Assembly (NCBI GenBank): GCA_040182905.1
Contig: JARQWU010000105.1
Location: 1-31,991, forward strand
DNA from: Barthelona sp. PAP020
Lineage: Eukaryota > Metamonada: BaSk clade
Length of the DNA: 31,991 nt
Direction of reading: 5' to 3'
The translations under genes were made by a program, and so were the position numbers. Positions 8,811 to 19,696 of this stretch are shown here, piece by piece (the first letter of the stretch is position 1; the number at the start of each line of letters is the position of its first letter). The notes beneath the pieces were generated by a model that ran no database searches, was not told the DNA's origin, and worked only from the letters and a program-made list of their open reading frames with translations.

Positions 8811-9613
8811 TGAGAAAAAGTTAATAAAGAATTCTTTGATTGCATTTTTTTCAAATAATTTGTTTATTAGGGTATAATAACACAACATTTTCACCAACAA
8901 CCTTAAGAAATAGGAATGTCTGTCTTTGTTGAATTCTTCAAATTTTTTTCAATTTTTTTGTTGTTGTTATTGAAAAATGAAAAACCTTCTTTTTGAAGTT
9001 TTATGGGTTTAAAAAACAATAAATTGCACAAAAACAATTTCCAAAAAAAGGAAATTCCTTTTTGTTCTATTGATGTGAAATCACAATAATATATGAAAGC
9101 AAATTGATGAGTATAAGCATATTTACTTTAAAAAGTGAAAAGTTCAAGCATATCCTTTAGTCCCAATTACCGATTTTCTCTCTTTGCTAGTAAATTTTTG
9201 GATCTTTTGATATTTCTATCACAAACCCAAATTATACACATAAGACCTTCGCTGATAGCAAAAGTACTTAAATTTAACAATGAAAATTATCTTTTTGCTG
9301 TCAAAAATAAAGTGTGTGGCAAATATGCGCTCTTCAGATTTCTTTGAAAAGGTTGTTTCCAAAGAAATAAACTTGCTTTCAGAGACCATGAATAAATTTA
9401 TGGCACTTTTTTTTCATCACTCAAGAATACCAACAGCTTAAAGATAAATGGGGATTTCAACAAAAATGCGGGAAAAAAAATGGATTTTCACCATTATTTT
9501 TCGTTAAGTTTGACTTAATTGTTCTTATAAAAAGAATAATGCAAGAAATAACACAAATACAAAAATGGCAATTTTTTTGGAGGGAAAAATGAATAACCAA
9601 ATATTTTTTTTAA
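8811..9613. promoter_or_regulatory. Divergent intergenic region between SCAPER-like and calpain-like genes
   Basis: About 800 bp separates the two divergent start codons. It is AT-rich with several T- and A-runs and no convincing gene; a 70-codon frame at 9135-9347 has no recognisable content. The promoters of both neighbours should lie here. On the minus strand TTTTTCTCA immediately precedes the ATG at 8810. If the alternative SCAPER start at 8888 is used, the region shortens accordingly. Confidence 0.45.
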
Positions 9614-12600
9614 ATGGTTTCTGCTGCAACAGTAGATAGTTTATATAATATTCTTCACATTGGATATATATTTCTATCGATAATTGGAGTTTGGATATAT
9701 TATCGAACTGATGGAAGACCATTTTATATTTATACACGAGTTGCAGTTGGAAAATCAGTAATACCACATATATTATATATTATTTATTTAATAATTAATT
9801 TTTTTTGGATCATTTTTTGTTCCTACATAAGTTTTTTAAAAGATTCAAATCAATGGATACAATTTATTAAAACTCCAATATCTTTAATGATTTGCACTTT
9901 GGTTTTTCATCATTTTGTATCAATATATATAGAAAAAGGACAACCAAGCTTTGTTGGAAAATTCCTTCGAAGTTCAATTTTTCTATGTTTTTTAGTCATT
10001 TTTCCGATTGAGGCTTTTTTTTCGTCCGAACCACCATTAGCTTATTTAATATGTGGTTATTCAATGGGATGGATGTTAATATTTGAAGCCACTCAAAATC
10101 CTTTTAACATTTCCATGATAAAATTATGGCAGCTTAATAATGTATATGAAGCTTTAGAAAGATCAAATACATTGAAAAAAATATTTGGTTTTGGTGTGCT
10201 TTTTTTGCTTGTGGTTGAAAGCATATTGATACAATTTATTTTTCCTTCTAAAATGCATTTAACAACGGCTCTTATTCTTTGTTCTACATTTGTAAGTGAT
10301 TTGATGATTAGTTTGTATCCTTTTGAATTATCTTTACGAAATTCTATGTTAATTCAATTTTTGGCTGTAATTGTACGAGTTATTACTGTTTTGTTAGCTG
10401 ATTATGATATTGAACTTGCGTTTTTTTGTCCATTAGCCTTTGCATGTTTCAATTCATTTGCTCATCGAATCAATCGTCCTAAAAGTGTATTTTCGTTTGC
10501 TGTAAGATTAGTACAAGCCAAAAATGATTGTACTTTTCGTGTTCCAAGAGCAGCAATTGAAGTTTCTGGATTTTTAGGTAAGATAATTAATTCTTTTGAA
10601 ATGCTTGTTATTGTAATTGTTGGTTATATATTTTTCTTTAGGTATTTTGTGTTAGAAAGAGTGATGGTTGACTTAAATATTTCTTTTGATCGATGGATGA
10701 CCATTGCTGTTATTCTTAGTATAATAGTTGTCTTATTAATTCCTTTGTCACATATACTTTTCTCGTTAAACAAATTTCCAATTAAACAACACAAATTTAT
10801 CACAAAAAAATTGGAGAAACTGAGTCAAAATGGAAATATTGAAGATTTTCATAATGATGAAGATATGGAAGGATTAAGATCCGTAGTAGATGAGGATTGT
10901 TATTCAATGACGTCTGGAAATAGTTTAGAATGGACTGTTGAAAAGGATTTTTCAAATGTTACGACCACTGATGAATTACCGTTATTTTTAAGTAAATATT
11001 TTTTGGCGAAAGATTTACAAATATTAATGGCAGGTTCTTTTTGTGGTTTATTTTCATTTTTCATTATGTTATATGGAAAAAATATAGATCTTTGGAATAT
11101 TTCTTTAATGTTTTTAATTGGCTGTTATTTTTGTATTGGAAGATTAATTTATGTATTGTATACTGTATTGGATTATGAAGTTATCATAAATATGTCAAAT
11201 ACGCCTTTACAAAAATATTTGAATAAATTAAGAGAGAAAATGTTAAAAAAAAAGATATTATGTTTAATTATTGTATTTATTAGTCTAGTTATTGGTTTAT
11301 TAAATGCTAATTCGATTTTTTTTGTCAAGATATTTTATATTTTCTTTTTAATTGATCTATTTATCATAGATATGATAATTTTGTTAAAACATAATCATCA
11401 AATTCCATTTTTGAATACCTTTATAATTTTTTTGGTGATGATTTGTACAAGTACACTTATTATCATTCATTTAAACATTAATAACACATCGTTATTTTTT
11501 AATTCTATAGTAGATTTGATCATATTGACATTTTTTGTGTTTTTTTGTGTAATTTGGATGTTATTATTGAAATTCAAAGACATTTTATTACCAACCTTAT
11601 TATTTGGTTATATGTTATCTTTGTTATGTTTATTGTTCTTTTTTAATAAGTTAGTGTTAGCAAAAATTTTATTTATTCTGCCGATACAGATTTCATTGTT
11701 GATTGTAGTTATTTTTATATTTTCTTCTGAAATGTTACGAGGACTTGAAGCAAGATTTATATTTATGATACGTATTTTACAAAGTGTCATATGTTTAATT
11801 TTCTTTTTCATCCCTTTAGCATTGTATTTTATTATTCCTGAAAATAATGAATTCAATATTGCTAAAGAAATCATTTGTTTAAGTAGTTTAATAATTGTTG
11901 TGTTTTTAATAGTAACAATCTTAATTGGCACTAGAATTCCTTTGAATTTTTTTATTTCATCACATTTTAACATAAAAAATTTTGTTCATAGTCATTTATA
12001 TGGTTTTCCTATTATAATGTATAATAATGAACAAAATCGGAATGAAGATATTTCTAGATCACCAACAATAGCAAATTTTTTGTTATTATCTAGTGTAGGT
12101 ATCTTTATTATATATATTCGATATAGTTATCATTCTATTTGTTTATTAGGTATTACATTATCATTATCATTATATGTATTTTTAGCTAATAGTTATCAAT
12201 ATGCTGCAAGTCGATTATTATTACCTTATTTATCCATTGTTGATAGAGAAATTCTATCAGAAGCATTTAGTATTGCTGAAAAAAGATATCCTGTATTTAA
12301 CATTCCTAAATCATCAACAACAGATGATTCAAGCTCAAATTCTTTATCTACTGTGGAAAAAAGTCTGAATCAAGATAGTCATACCATTAATTCAATGATG
12401 GATAGAACATCTACTTATCAAATCATTTTACAAAAACAAATCTTAATACAATCCAAAATTGATTTGTATAAAAAGTCATTAGTTGATCCTTCTTTAGTAC
12501 CTAATCGTATTGGTAGTCGAAAAAGAATTCATGACTCAAGTAGTTTTGATTCATTAAATGGTGATGATAATAATTCAAGAAAGAATAGTCATTCTCATAT

Positions 12601-15433
12601 GAGTAACAGTAAGAAACAGTTAAATTCTAATATAATATTAAATAGATTGAGGAAACGTTATTGGGATACTATAATTGACAGTAGAAGAACTTATCACACA
12701 GAAGCTTTTCATTTTAGTGAATTCATAACTAATGTTTTATTAGCTGTTTATTCAAAAGAAAGTATTATTTTGAATGAATTGGATGAATTTTTGATGTTAA
12801 ATAAGGATAAGAAATTGTCTTATGAGAAATTGGAAAAATTATCAAAAAGAAAATTTAAAGCATTTGCTGATGAATTCTTTGCATATAGTGATGAAAAACA
12901 TGAACAAATATTAGCAAATATTCAAAAAAATGATGAAAAAAATGATGAAAATATTTTTAAATTTCGTTCAGTTTTTGAAAATGAATTTCACAACTTACCA
13001 CAAAATAATGATTTCAATTTTGCTTCTTCAAGTAATTTATTAGTTAGTACAACGTCATTCGGTTCTCAATTATTTTTATCTCCTACAAAGATCAATTACA
13101 ATACACAGTCTCAAAGAACTAATTCTCAAAGATCGAATTCTCAAAGTAATTTTGATTCAATGATACAAGATAGTCTTTCTTGTATTTCTAGTGGTGATGA
13201 GACAAGTTTTCATGAAATGTACCAACCTGAAGAGATGGTTAACACTATCAATACTATTCCTGAAGAGTATATAACACCGAATCATTCCCCAATCTTAAGT
13301 CAAGATGATATTAGTGAATTTTCATTCAAAGATGGGGATAGTGTTGAAAAGAATAATATTAATAGTCAGAATGAAGACTTAGAAAGGGAAGTAGATGAAG
13401 AAATGGATGATGATGATGCTAGAAACTCAAAGAGAGATAAAAAGAAAATAGATGAAAATGAAAACACAAATAATATTGCTTTAGATTTATCCATTACTAA
13501 AACCAATGAAAAACTGAAAATTAAGAATGAACTAAAACCTGATGTTGTGGATGAACTTTTAAATAATGGAGATTCTGAAATGAATGGTACAGTGTTTGAT
13601 TCAAATGGTAACATACTTCATTCTAATGGTCCTTACAAAAGTAATTCTTTAGAAAGTTTTGAAGCTGAAAATACTCATTTACAAAGTGCCATGATACATG
13701 CAAATGATGATCGAGATAAGAATAAAAAAAAATTAACTGTTGAAGAGGAATCAAATAATATTACGTTGAAGATTAGTAAGATTTTAACCCATTTGCTTTA
13801 TGTATGTGATAATTTATCATATATGACTTCTAGATTAGCGGATTCTGATGTTTTAACTGAAAGTGTTCGACTATTGGTTGAATTTGAAAAGGAAGTTAAA
13901 AATTATACAATTTTTTCTCAACAAAGTATCAATATCAACACATATTTAAAACATAGTCTTCGATATATCGATATTTTTACCAAGATAAAGATTAAAATAA
14001 GTGCTTTAAAAACAAAAATGATGGATTGGGAATGTATGTATAATCATGAAATCAGTCTTCAGTTTGAAGAATTAATGTTTGCATATTGCCATTATTTAAA
14101 GAAGTTTTATCTTGCAGAAGATACAGAAGATAATGAAAATAAATGGAAAGATCCAAATTTTGAAGAAATAATTCCAGATAATACAACATCAAAAAAAATT
14201 AGTTATGTTTCAATATGTGACGATCCTTCGTTTGAATATTCTTTAAAAATGCCTGAAAACCATTCAATTATCTTTGAAAATCATAAGAATGAAGAAACGA
14301 ATCATTTTCTTCATCTATTTGAATTTTTTATGGTTAATTCACCAAAAGATCTTGAAAGTATTGTTGTACATCATAATTCTGAGGTTGGTATTTTCCTATT
14401 AAGATTCTTTGATAGTTCCAGACCATGCTACATTTTCGTTGACTCATATATTCCATTTGTTGATAACCATTATTTGTTACCAAGATTTGTTGAAAAGAAG
14501 GATCTTTTGATTAGTGTTGTTTCCAAAGGAATAGCCAAATTATATGGTAGTTATAATATTGGGGAGTTGAGTATGGATATAATCACTCATTTCCTCACTG
14601 GTAGAAGTCTTCCTAAAACATTTAGTGATATTTCAATTCATTCTCATGCATCTGCTAAACTATGGAATGCAATAAACTCTATTGTACGCAGAGATTCAGG
14701 AAGAATTGCATATTTTTTCGTTGAAAGCTCAGAAGTGGGATTGTTACCCGGATCAATATGGAAAATTAACGATGCCACACGAGTGGACAAAAAGACAAAA
14801 ACGTATAAAATTTTCAACTTATTTCCTTGCAATGAATTGGCAAATGATTCAATGTTAAAATTTTTTGGTGAGTTTGCTCCAAATTCACCTATTTGGTCTC
14901 CTGGTCTTAAAGTTGTTTTAGGAGACCCAAATGACAATAAATTTCTTTGGTTTTCAATGGATGAATTCAGAAAGAATATGGGATCTATCATTCGAACAGT
15001 TTGTTTTGGTGGTATGTTCTCACATCAAGTTCACAATGTTTGGAGAGCTCAAATTCCAATTAACAGTGATAATTTACAAAATCTCCCTTATGCTCCTCAA
15101 TATAACTTACTTGTAATGAAAAAAAATACATTTAAACATGTTGATTTACATATAACTCTCATAATGGAAGATGTTTGTGAGTATGAAATAGGCTTGGCCA
15201 TATTTAGAACTTCTCAAACTCTTCCAATTGCAAATCATCAAAATCTCAGTTTTCTTTGTTCTCAGTTTGGTGAACAGACCAATGTGTTGTATCGTCGATT
15301 TAATTTAAGTGAATTACATCATCATGATCAAGTTGTTGTTTCTCCAATGATTGATTCGACTGTACATCATAACTATAGCATATATGTTTATTCACCTCAA
15401 TTGAATGTTCAGCTTATTTTGGTCTCAGAGTGA
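9614..15433 (+). CDS. DEK1-like multipass membrane protein with degenerate calpain domain
   Basis: 1939 residues. Residues ~10-390 and ~475-870 are two blocks of many hydrophobic helices (about 20 in total), separated by an acidic loop of ~80 residues. A hydrophilic Ser/Asn/Asp/Glu-rich linker spans ~880-1540. A calpain protease-like region (~1550-1800) and a C2L-like beta domain (~1805-1939) follow. This order is that of plant DEK1, the membrane-anchored TML calpains. Calpain landmarks are visible: GIFLLRFF, IAKLYGSYNIGEL, ITHFLTGRSL, GLLPGS, WFSMDEFRKNM. The catalytic positions look lost: aligned without gaps to the DEK1 pattern as I remember it, the Cys of GDCW falls on His ~1564 (NHF), the His of GHAY becomes Ser (GSIW), and only the Asn of RNPW seems kept (FNLF). 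It is probably a non-proteolytic membrane scaffold or sensor. It is followed 222 bp later by WDR3 on the same strand. Confidence 0.8.
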   Translation: MVSAATVDSLYNILHIGYIFLSIIGVWIYYRTDGRPFYIYTRVAVGKSVIPHILYIIYLIINFFWIIFCSYISFLKDSNQWIQFIKTPISLMICTLVFHHFVSIYIEKGQPSFVGKFLRSSIFLCFLVIFPIEAFFSSEPPLAYLICGYSMGWMLIFEATQNPFNISMIKLWQLNNVYEALERSNTLKKIFGFGVLFLLVVESILIQFIFPSKMHLTTALILCSTFVSDLMISLYPFELSLRNSMLIQFLAVIVRVITVLLADYDIELAFFCPLAFACFNSFAHRINRPKSVFSFAVRLVQAKNDCTFRVPRAAIEVSGFLGKIINSFEMLVIVIVGYIFFFRYFVLERVMVDLNISFDRWMTIAVILSIIVVLLIPLSHILFSLNKFPIKQHKFITKKLEKLSQNGNIEDFHNDEDMEGLRSVVDEDCYSMTSGNSLEWTVEKDFSNVTTTDELPLFLSKYFLAKDLQILMAGSFCGLFSFFIMLYGKNIDLWNISLMFLIGCYFCIGRLIYVLYTVLDYEVIINMSNTPLQKYLNKLREKMLKKKILCLIIVFISLVIGLLNANSIFFVKIFYIFFLIDLFIIDMIILLKHNHQIPFLNTFIIFLVMICTSTLIIIHLNINNTSLFFNSIVDLIILTFFVFFCVIWMLLLKFKDILLPTLLFGYMLSLLCLLFFFNKLVLAKILFILPIQISLLIVVIFIFSSEMLRGLEARFIFMIRILQSVICLIFFFIPLALYFIIPENNEFNIAKEIICLSSLIIVVFLIVTILIGTRIPLNFFISSHFNIKNFVHSHLYGFPIIMYNNEQNRNEDISRSPTIANFLLLSSVGIFIIYIRYSYHSICLLGITLSLSLYVFLANSYQYAASRLLLPYLSIVDREILSEAFSIAEKRYPVFNIPKSSTTDDSSSNSLSTVEKSLNQDSHTINSMMDRTSTYQIILQKQILIQSKIDLYKKSLVDPSLVPNRIGSRKRIHDSSSFDSLNGDDNNSRKNSHSHMSNSKKQLNSNIILNRLRKRYWDTIIDSRRTYHTEAFHFSEFITNVLLAVYSKESIILNELDEFLMLNKDKKLSYEKLEKLSKRKFKAFADEFFAYSDEKHEQILANIQKNDEKNDENIFKFRSVFENEFHNLPQNNDFNFASSSNLLVSTTSFGSQLFLSPTKINYNTQSQRTNSQRSNSQSNFDSMIQDSLSCISSGDETSFHEMYQPEEMVNTINTIPEEYITPNHSPILSQDDISEFSFKDGDSVEKNNINSQNEDLEREVDEEMDDDDARNSKRDKKKIDENENTNNIALDLSITKTNEKLKIKNELKPDVVDELLNNGDSEMNGTVFDSNGNILHSNGPYKSNSLESFEAENTHLQSAMIHANDDRDKNKKKLTVEEESNNITLKISKILTHLLYVCDNLSYMTSRLADSDVLTESVRLLVEFEKEVKNYTIFSQQSININTYLKHSLRYIDIFTKIKIKISALKTKMMDWECMYNHEISLQFEELMFAYCHYLKKFYLAEDTEDNENKWKDPNFEEIIPDNTTSKKISYVSICDDPSFEYSLKMPENHSIIFENHKNEETNHFLHLFEFFMVNSPKDLESIVVHHNSEVGIFLLRFFDSSRPCYIFVDSYIPFVDNHYLLPRFVEKKDLLISVVSKGIAKLYGSYNIGELSMDIITHFLTGRSLPKTFSDISIHSHASAKLWNAINSIVRRDSGRIAYFFVESSEVGLLPGSIWKINDATRVDKKTKTYKIFNLFPCNELANDSMLKFFGEFAPNSPIWSPGLKVVLGDPNDNKFLWFSMDEFRKNMGSIIRTVCFGGMFSHQVHNVWRAQIPINSDNLQNLPYAPQYNLLVMKKNTFKHVDLHITLIMEDVCEYEIGLAIFRTSQTLPIANHQNLSFLCSQFGEQTNVLYRRFNLSELHHHDQVVVSPMIDSTVHHNYSIYVYSPQLNVQLILVSE

Positions 15434-15655
15434 GAAAGTAAAATATAATTTAAACAAAAAGAATCATGAGAGAAACGTTTTCCATAATTTTTTTTATTTC
15501 TCATAAATTCAAGTGCTCTTTTTTTTTTCTTTCATGTCTTTTATTTTCAAATTGTTATTTTATGATAAAATATTATGAATATTTTTCAATAAATGTCATT
15601 GTTTGTTAAGAGGGAAATAAATGAAAGAATAGTTTTCTTTTTTCGTTTTTAAGAC

Positions 15656-18637
15656 ATGCCTTCTTATCTTTCATACGAAATATCAAAAACTGTGGGTATT
15701 TTATGTTCCCAAGAACAAGGTATTGTTCATTCAGATGAAAAGAATATTGTATTTTTACCAGCTTTAAATACAGTTAATGTTTTTGATTATAGTACGGGTA
15801 ATATTATAGAAACTATCTCAAAACCCATTGACTCAAAAGTGACAAGTTTATCATATGATTCGAATAAAAAATTTTTATTTATTGGTTGTGAGAGTGGAAA
15901 CATTTTTGTTTTTTCCATTGAAAACAATCAACCTTCTAGTCTTTACACATTGAGTGGTCATACTTCTGCCATTACAAAAATTTATATTCATGAAGATTAT
16001 GTTTTTTCTTCTTCTAATGATAATACGATAGTTAATTGGGATATTGATACCTGTAAAGGTATTTCTAGATTCATAGGACATACCAACATTGTTACAGATC
16101 TTTGTTTGTTCAGTCAATATAAAAATGGAGTATGTTTTGACTATTTAGTTAGTTCTTCAAAAGATGGCACAATTAGAGTATGGTCCATATTAAATAAATG
16201 TTGTGTTCAAACTATTGTTGATTGTAGAAACGAAGTATATGCAATTTGTCTTTTAAAATCTCAAATCGGACAATTGTTAGTTGCTGGTGGGGTTAACGAT
16301 TTCTTAACTCTTTTTATTATCAATGAATTTCCTGAAGAAGTTGAATTAGAAAGAAGTAGATCTATTGGAGATGTTCCTGTTGAAATCGATGGTATATCGG
16401 CTATTCCTTGGGCTCAGAGAGATCCCAGTTTACAAATCAATGAATTTGAATTTTTATCCTTTTTTGGGGAAGTTTCAAGAGTATATCGAAAAAACTGTCG
16501 CGTAACTCAATTATTAGTAACACCTGACAATCAATATGTTGTTATTGTGTCAAAATCTGAACATATAGAGGTCTTTAAGTTAAACACAGATAAGGGAGCA
16601 AAATGGAGAAAAAAATGGATGAAGCAGAAGGCAAAAAAGAAATTAAAAAAGCAGAAATTGTTTGACACTGAATCAACTTCTGCTGAAACTGATGAAACTG
16701 ATGAAACTAACGACCAGTTGGAAGTTAAATTAGAAGCTAAAGATTACCTTCGTTGGGATGCTGTTTATTGGATGCACGCCAAATCTTTAGAAATGAAAGA
16801 TGAAAATGATGATGATGATGAAGAAGAAGAAGAAAAGATTATTGGTCAACGGTGTTGTTCAATATGTGTTTCATCTGAACAATATTACAATTCAGCTGGT
16901 GAATATATTCCACTTGTGGCACAGATGGACAATTCTATTGCAGTTATTCAAGTTTATTCCGGCAATAACAACATTGATGATCGCAAGGAGAAATCTTCCA
17001 AAAAAAGAGCTGCTCATTTGGCATTTTCCTATGGTCATCGGACTCCAATTTATGGAACAAGCTTTTCAGATGATTCGGTATTGTTAGCATCAGCTGCTGA
17101 GGATGGTGTTCTTATTTGGGTTGTAGAAACTGGTGTACTTGTTGGATCCATCCCTATTTACAATTGTTTGAATGCACTTTTTATTCCAGGTGGCAGATAT
17201 GTTGTGGTAACAACTAAATCAGGGCTTGTTGCACTTGTCAATGTTCATTCTGGTGAAATTGTATCTGAAGTTCAATTAAAAGGACAACTGTTTGGTTTGG
17301 CACTTTCACCGGATGGGTCTGAAATTATCGTAGGTGGTTCTGATAAAACTGTCACCTTCATTGATTTAGACCTTGAAATTATTGACCGTAAAAAGAAAGT
17401 TGTCTTGAATCCCATCAGAGAAATGGAAGTTCCAGATGAAATCAGATGTTTAAAATATTCTCCAAATGGGCGTTTTATTTTGATTGGTTTGTTGGATAAT
17501 TCAGTACGTATTTTTTTTGGAGATTCTTTGAAGTTCTACTTATCATTGTACGGACATGCTTTACCAGTTGTTGATATTGATGTTTCTTATGATAATCATT
17601 TGATAGTTACTGCGTCTGCTGACAGAACTATAAAAATATGGGGTCTTGATTTTGGTGATTGTCATCGTTCTTTGCGTGGACATACTAGTCGTATAACTGG
17701 TGTTGCGTTTGTTCCTGAAACTCATCAATTTATAAGCAGTTCTGGTGATGGAATCATCAAATATTGGGATGCTGATAAATTTTGGTGTGTAATGACATTC
17801 CAAGAACATTTTGGAGTAATAAACACTTTGAGTATTTCAAAAGATAGTCATTATTTTGTTTCTGTTGGACATGATCACGCTATTAAGATTTTTGAAAGAA
17901 CAGAAGAACCAGTCTTTTTAGAAGATGAAGAAAGGGAAGAATTTGAGAGACAAGTTCAAAATCAATTGGTTGAACAAAACAGAAAATTGACAGCTGGCAA
18001 TGTTATTGTCGAAACTGAAGAGAAATTAATTGCTCAAGCAAATGTTGAGAGTTTAAAAGGCGTTGAAAGAATAATTAGAGCTTTAGACATTGCTGAAACA
18101 ACGCTCTCTGAATGGGAATTATTTGTGGCTGCCGTTGAACATGCTAAACTGAATGATTTTCCTGTTGACCAGATTGAGAAACCTCTGCCCAATATAAAAC
18201 TGTTGGGAATGTCTCCCAGAAAGTTTGTTATCAGGGAATTGAAAAGATTACCTCCAAGTCAAATGGAAACTGTGATTAGTCTATTGCCTTGGAGTAGAAT
18301 TTTAGTGTTGTTGGATTTTCTCGCAGGGGAATTGGCAGATGCTAATAGCGATCTTCAAACCTTAGGTAATGCAGCAATTTTTATTTTGAAATTGCATTTC
18401 CAGCGTTTAATTTCCTCTTCTGAAACAACTCCTTTGGTTTTGGCTTTGGCTGATCTTCCTGTTGTCGTTGATGAATTACAAAAGTTGGTTTTTGAGAATA
18501 TTGCTGGATTGACATGCTTGAGCAACATGATAGAAGCTCGATCCAATCATGCTTTTTGGGATTTAACTGAGATAAAAAAACAATTAATTGATGAAAAGTC
18601 AAAGAGAAATGCCAGATATAAAAAAAACAACAGCTGA
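15656..18637 (+). CDS. WDR3: WDR3 / Utp12 (Dip2), SSU processome WD40 protein
   Basis: 993 residues; the family is usually about 940. Two WD40 beta-propellers cover residues ~1-310 and ~400-765, followed by a helical Utp12 C-terminal domain at about 850-965. Diagnostic features of WDR3/Utp12 are IKIWGLDFGDCHRSL (around 660), the following repeat with IKYWDADKFW, the helical RELKRLPPSQMETV segment, and the final AGLTCLSNMIEARSN. Between the propellers lie a basic run (KKWMKQKAKKKLKKQK, ~317-333) and an acidic run (DDDDEEEEEK, ~384-394), also typical of the family. Utp12 belongs to the UtpB module of the nucleolar SSU processome and is needed for early pre-18S rRNA cleavages, acting beside Utp1 (Pwp2), Utp13 and Utp21. 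It is expected to be an essential housekeeping gene. The start is the first in-frame ATG and gives the family N-terminus. Confidence 0.93.
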   Translation: MPSYLSYEISKTVGILCSQEQGIVHSDEKNIVFLPALNTVNVFDYSTGNIIETISKPIDSKVTSLSYDSNKKFLFIGCESGNIFVFSIENNQPSSLYTLSGHTSAITKIYIHEDYVFSSSNDNTIVNWDIDTCKGISRFIGHTNIVTDLCLFSQYKNGVCFDYLVSSSKDGTIRVWSILNKCCVQTIVDCRNEVYAICLLKSQIGQLLVAGGVNDFLTLFIINEFPEEVELERSRSIGDVPVEIDGISAIPWAQRDPSLQINEFEFLSFFGEVSRVYRKNCRVTQLLVTPDNQYVVIVSKSEHIEVFKLNTDKGAKWRKKWMKQKAKKKLKKQKLFDTESTSAETDETDETNDQLEVKLEAKDYLRWDAVYWMHAKSLEMKDENDDDDEEEEEKIIGQRCCSICVSSEQYYNSAGEYIPLVAQMDNSIAVIQVYSGNNNIDDRKEKSSKKRAAHLAFSYGHRTPIYGTSFSDDSVLLASAAEDGVLIWVVETGVLVGSIPIYNCLNALFIPGGRYVVVTTKSGLVALVNVHSGEIVSEVQLKGQLFGLALSPDGSEIIVGGSDKTVTFIDLDLEIIDRKKKVVLNPIREMEVPDEIRCLKYSPNGRFILIGLLDNSVRIFFGDSLKFYLSLYGHALPVVDIDVSYDNHLIVTASADRTIKIWGLDFGDCHRSLRGHTSRITGVAFVPETHQFISSSGDGIIKYWDADKFWCVMTFQEHFGVINTLSISKDSHYFVSVGHDHAIKIFERTEEPVFLEDEEREEFERQVQNQLVEQNRKLTAGNVIVETEEKLIAQANVESLKGVERIIRALDIAETTLSEWELFVAAVEHAKLNDFPVDQIEKPLPNIKLLGMSPRKFVIRELKRLPPSQMETVISLLPWSRILVLLDFLAGELADANSDLQTLGNAAIFILKLHFQRLISSSETTPLVLALADLPVVVDELQKLVFENIAGLTCLSNMIEARSNHAFWDLTEIKKQLIDEKSKRNARYKKNNS

Positions 18638-19181
18638 ATAGCGTTAGCAGTGTGCAATAAAGTTAAATTAATTTTTTCTTCTTTCCAATGTTCTGTCGAT
18701 CATTTGGGACAAGCAAAACTTTCGTTTTGGAGGATGAGTGAAAATATTAAAATATTAAAAAAGACTCATATTTAACGCGAAACTTGAAAAGGATTATAGA
18801 ACAAAGAATAAATTTCAGTACTTGCTCTAAATATGTACGAACGGATATGGAATAATGCTATTTGTGGTCAAATAGTTTTGAAGGGATAAATATTTGGCAA
18901 CAATTCCGAATTTTCAATAAAAGGCGGTTAATACTTAAGATAATAACAATCAGTTGATAATCAAACGTTTTTAGTAAATTTTTATGTTTTTGGGAAAGCT
19001 TATGCCTATTTGGGATAGTGATTGGTTGATATAATATATATTTTTTTTTTGTTGACTTTTTGTATTAAAAATTTGAATTTCTTCCTGAAGAATTGTTTTA
19101 ACAAGAAAAATTAGTTCTTCATCAATGAAATGAAAAGATTTTGTTCATTCAAAAAAGAAAGATTCCATTTCTCAAACAAAT
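18638..19181. other. Intergenic 3' flank of WDR3, no gene seen
   Basis: AT-rich. CAATAAAG about 15 nt after the WDR3 stop is a plausible polyadenylation signal. A (TA)/T-run lies at about 19028-19051. I find no open frame or RNA gene; copy 3 of the dispersed repeat starts at the right end. Confidence 0.55.
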
Positions 19182-19495
19182 AATTATTTCCAAGCCAAGA
19201 AGCACTGTGCGTATGAGTGAATAAAAAAGAATAGTGTTTATTTGGTTAAAGGCTTTCGAGGCCCGATTGATCTGTTGAAAAACTTTAGATTTTCTAAGAT
19301 AAAGTTTAAACTTTAAAATTTTGCTTTTGCAAAAATACAAAAAAATAGGAATGGAAAATTTTTCCAAAATTTTCATACTTGATGAGCAAGATTCAATTGC
19401 AGCCACTCATTTTCTGTGGCTGAGATTTAATGAAATGAGTTTTCTCTGATTACTTTTTCTTTGTAAATAAATATAGTTGTTTCACAACTTGACCA
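19182..19495 (-). repeat. Dispersed repeat, copy 3 (minus orientation)
   Basis: The reverse complement starts TGGTCAAGTTGTGAAACAAC and ends CTTCTTGGCTTGGAAATAATT, matching copy 1 (1638-1960) throughout, at ~94% over the last 160 positions. An 85-codon minus-strand frame crosses it. The equivalent frame in copy 1 is broken by stops and a T-run length change, so I do not annotate it as a gene. Copies 1 and 3 are a high-identity inverted pair flanking about 17 kb. Confidence 0.8.
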
Positions 19496-19696
19496 AGATT
19501 TGAAAATACTCTACATACCAAACACCAATTCAATCTAAAATTTTAAACCAATAAATATAATTCTTATTGTATTAATTCATTATTTATTTATTTATTTATT
19601 TATTTTTTTTTAAATAACCACAATCAAAGAATAGTGGATTTGACTTCTAACATGACCTTTTGGGCTGTTCCTGCTCCAAAGGATATTTGTAGTTTT
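19496..19696. other. Spacer between repeat copies 3 and 4, with (TTTA)n microsatellite
   Basis: Contains a tetranucleotide run (about six TATT units followed by a T-run) at 19581-19611. No gene is seen. Confidence 0.6.

Noticed and set aside
8811-8900. 30-residue N-terminal extension of the SCAPER-like protein (to a TTG at 8900, or ATG at 8888)
   Set aside because: Hydrophobic/Lys-rich AT-driven sequence unlike the rest. The ATG at 8810 is preferred, though 8888 cannot be excluded.
16800-17087. 95-codon frame overlapping WDR3
   Set aside because: A shadow frame; its poly-Met/Lys start comes from the GAT/GAA run encoding the acidic stretch of WDR3.
19149-19406. 85-codon minus-strand frame in the repeat as a small gene
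   Set aside because: The same reading frame is broken in repeat copy 1 despite ~94% identity, so it is not maintained as coding.
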